A stretch of 64,000 nt of DNA from the NCBI GenBank assembly GCA_034620365.1, contig JAQGEQ010000296.1, positions 109,815 through 173,814 on the forward strand, read 5' to 3'. The stretch comes from Pegea sp. RAD2-039. Taxonomy: Eukaryota; Chordata; Thaliacea; Salpida; Salpidae. The notes below the pieces were generated by a model. That model did not search any database, had not been told where the DNA came from, and saw only the letters and a list, made by a program, of their open reading frames with translations. The translations under genes and the position numbers were made by a program. Below are positions 61,846 through 64,000 of the stretch, one piece after another. Each line of letters begins with the position of its first letter. Position 1 is the first letter of the stretch.

Positions 61846-62301
61846 TAAGATTAGATCATCTCTATTAGAAGTATATAGATTCATAAGATTAGTACAAGTA
61901 TTTTTTCAACAAAATTTTGTTAAAAAAATATCTTTTCCTCATTAAAAGATACTTGTAATTCACAGAAAAAAATTATAAGACATAACTGGTAATAAAAATT
62001 TTAACAGTAAAGTTAATGTGATGAATAATTACTTGTTGTTTATATATATATTTCTAATTATTTAACAAATTTTATAAAATCAAATATTATTACTCTATCA
62101 TTTATAATTTATTTTTCAATTAATTCAAAAGTTTGAATCAAAAATGATAATATTAAACGTTTCTAATTTCTTCTAATTATAGTTTTTAAATAACATTTTT
62201 GATTAAACATAAAACAACAAAATAAAAATATTTGATCTACTTTTGACCATTCATTTGATGAAGCTAGATATAATTAAATAAATAAAATTTGAAACACTAA
62301 C

Positions 62302-63310
62302 TGTTGGTTTTTGATTTAAAGTAACAATTTCCACATCAGGAACATTGTAAACCCAGTCACAGACTCCAAGAGCTGGATAAAAAGCAGTTGCAGGTGCACA
62401 AGGCATTGTGTACAAGTTTCCTAAAACAATTTTTATTTCAGTATCACACAATAAATTTCAAATTGCTAATTTTGCAAGATTATTTTTACAACAAAAGGTT
62501 AGAAGAAAGTTGCATTAAAATAAAAAAAACTTAGTTGTGATTATAAAGAAATATATTTATTAAAACTTTATAAAACCAGCTTTTAAGAAATTAATTACTT
62601 TAAATATTATTTTGTCACAATTCAAAATATTTCTAAATCGATTCTAATTAAGTTAATAATTTTTATTTCTACCTGCACCACATTGGTAAAAATTGAAACA
62701 ATCTCCTGGTATTTCGAATGGTCCTGTACTTATAGGCTCACCGTGAGATCCTCTACATGAAGCAACTGCAAGTTTTGAAACAAATTATATAAATAAATTT
62801 CAAATAAATGAAGTATAATTTGTAAATTAATAAATATATATTTGAAAACTTTACCTGATCTAGTCGATCGTTTCACTTCTTGTTCCTCTTTCTAAAAGTA
62901 TAAAATGTTTTACCATTAGTTTACGAACACATTTTTCAATGAATCAAAAGTATTATTGGAAATAAGCTTTTGTTGTTCTAAGATTTTTATTTTTAGGAAT
63001 AATTCTGAATCAGTTTTATCTTAAGTTGTAAAAAACTCACTTCTACCAATCACGATAAGATAATGACTTATTATTAGTAGCTTGAAATAATTTAACTTTT
63101 TTATAGTAGATCATAAAAACAGGTAGAAAAAGTAGATCAGAAAAAGAGGTAGAACTTTTAGGCATAAAGTCTTAAGTAGCTTAGGATATGTTAAAATAAG
63201 TTTTATCTATCTACAAGTTAAACATCAGGTTGGTTAAAACTTTTAAATCTTACCTCAATAATAAAAGATTGAACAAGGAAAATGTTGATCAGCAGAAGAG
63301 CAAAAAACAC
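62302..63310 (-). CDS. chitin-binding (CBM14) secreted protein, partial
   Basis: Extracellular chitin-binding (peritrophin-A type) domain protein, incomplete at both ends. Exons in order: about 63310-63254 (signal-like FFALLLINIFLVQSFIIE, start codon not found), 62891-62855 (KEEQEVKRSTRS, a dibasic processing-like site), 62765-62673 (SCRGSHGEP...GDCFNFYQCGA) and 62420-62302 (NLYTMPCAPATAFYPALGVC, DWVYNVPDVE...). Junction phases agree (0, 1, 1, then phase 0 at the GTTAGT donor). Five of the six CBM14 cysteines are visible; the sixth, normally three to six residues after the last aromatic stretch (VxC), is replaced (VPDVE). Further exons to the left are expected but I could not find them. Confidence 0.6.
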
Positions 63311-64000
63311 TCTTTAGTTGGATATCATTTTTAAATCTTACCAGAACACTATCAAGTAATTCTAATACGATTAGTAGAGATAGTGATACTGGTATGGTGT
63401 ATTTAGCTTTCAGTGAAGCCACAAACAAATTTCCAAGTATTTTAAATCACATAATAAACCTATATTCGATTAAATGACAATTGTAAATACAAATGCAATT
63501 ATATTAGCCATAAGTTATATTATTTGAATAATTATTTAACTTTCATGCAATTGTTTAATAACAATAAATCTTTCTATTTTAGCTTCACTTTATTATAGTT
63601 CTTATCAATAATTTTATTAAATTATTTATTTCTTATTCATCTAAAAATTATCTTTTGTCAATAACCAACCAATCATAATATGAAATAAATTCAAATATGT
63701 TGAAATATCGAATAGAGACATTGATTTTGAAATATAATTTAAAAGTAATTTGAAGGTGTGTATATCACTCAAAACTTAATTGTTAATACCAAATTCGCGA
63801 AATGAAACGTATTGAAGTTGCTGTATTCAAAACTTCATTATTTAATGTTACTATCAAACTATTGTTATGTAAAGTTATTACTTTTTATTGAAAATATTAA
63901 ATTCTGATGAGTTTCACTTTGAGTAAACTGATTATATTACAAACAACGTTTTTTAGTCATCTTAAACTAAAAGTAAATTTATCCAACGAAACCTTAAAGT
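63311..64000. other. AT-rich flank
   Basis: An open minus-strand stretch ends in a GTAAGA donor at about 63342 (SLSLLIVLELLDSVL) and could be an alternative first exon of the CBM14 gene, but has no ATG in frame. Otherwise nothing seen. Confidence 0.35.

Overview
This is an AT-rich (roughly 70-75 percent A+T) stretch of an animal nuclear genome. Genes are split by spliceosomal introns, tRNA genes are of eukaryotic type (including an initiator tRNA-Met), and there is a CR1-like non-LTR retrotransposon family with PHD-finger ORF1, RT and a short AT-rich tail. Short genes, very short introns, good 3' splice sites a few bases upstream of most start codons (as if a spliced leader were added) and an extreme abundance of the palindrome TGACGTCA in genes and introns make an ascidian tunicate my best guess. 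Other spliced-leader invertebrates are not excluded.

Layout. 0.37-3.5 kb: triosephosphate isomerase (minus, 7 exons, three introns carrying minisatellites). 5.4-6.6 kb: 5'-truncated retrotransposon. 9.0-9.9 kb: intronless SIRT4-type sirtuin. 11.3-13.9 kb: LARP6-type La-related protein (plus, 10 exons), with a perfectly registered 20-bp array filling one intron. 15-16.5 kb: retrotransposon debris. 17.0-20.3 kb: an unrecognised gene built only of tiny phase-0 exons (10 exons, 24-57 nt each), the most unusual coding feature here. 21.5-30.7 kb and 53.9-61.8 kb: two arms of a large, shuffled inverted duplication carrying tRNA-Leu, a tightly linked tRNA-iMet/tRNA-His pair, a putative small secreted-peptide gene and several non-coding blocks. 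31.4-35.6 kb: near full-length retrotransposon (minus) followed by truncated copies at 36.0-37.2 and 43.1-44.2 kb. 38.8-41.8 kb: two thiopurine-methyltransferase-like genes facing each other, sharing an almost identical 401-bp core (gene conversion). 46.0 kb: tRNA-Pro. 47.0-48.1 kb: acidic PPP1R15-like phosphatase regulator. 48.2-53.8 kb: AT desert with one miRNA-like hairpin. 62.3-63.3 kb: part of a chitin-binding (CBM14) secreted protein gene on the minus strand.

The protein genes are mostly housekeeping or stress genes with no operon-like functional link that I can see. What ties the window together is architecture: TGACGTCA (ATF/CREB-type palindrome) concentrated in gene territory and even in coding sequence, minisatellites with units of about 20 bp, and nested inverted duplications whose centres fall between about 40 and 45 kb. 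Exon boundaries were inferred by eye from splice signals, reading frame and family conservation.
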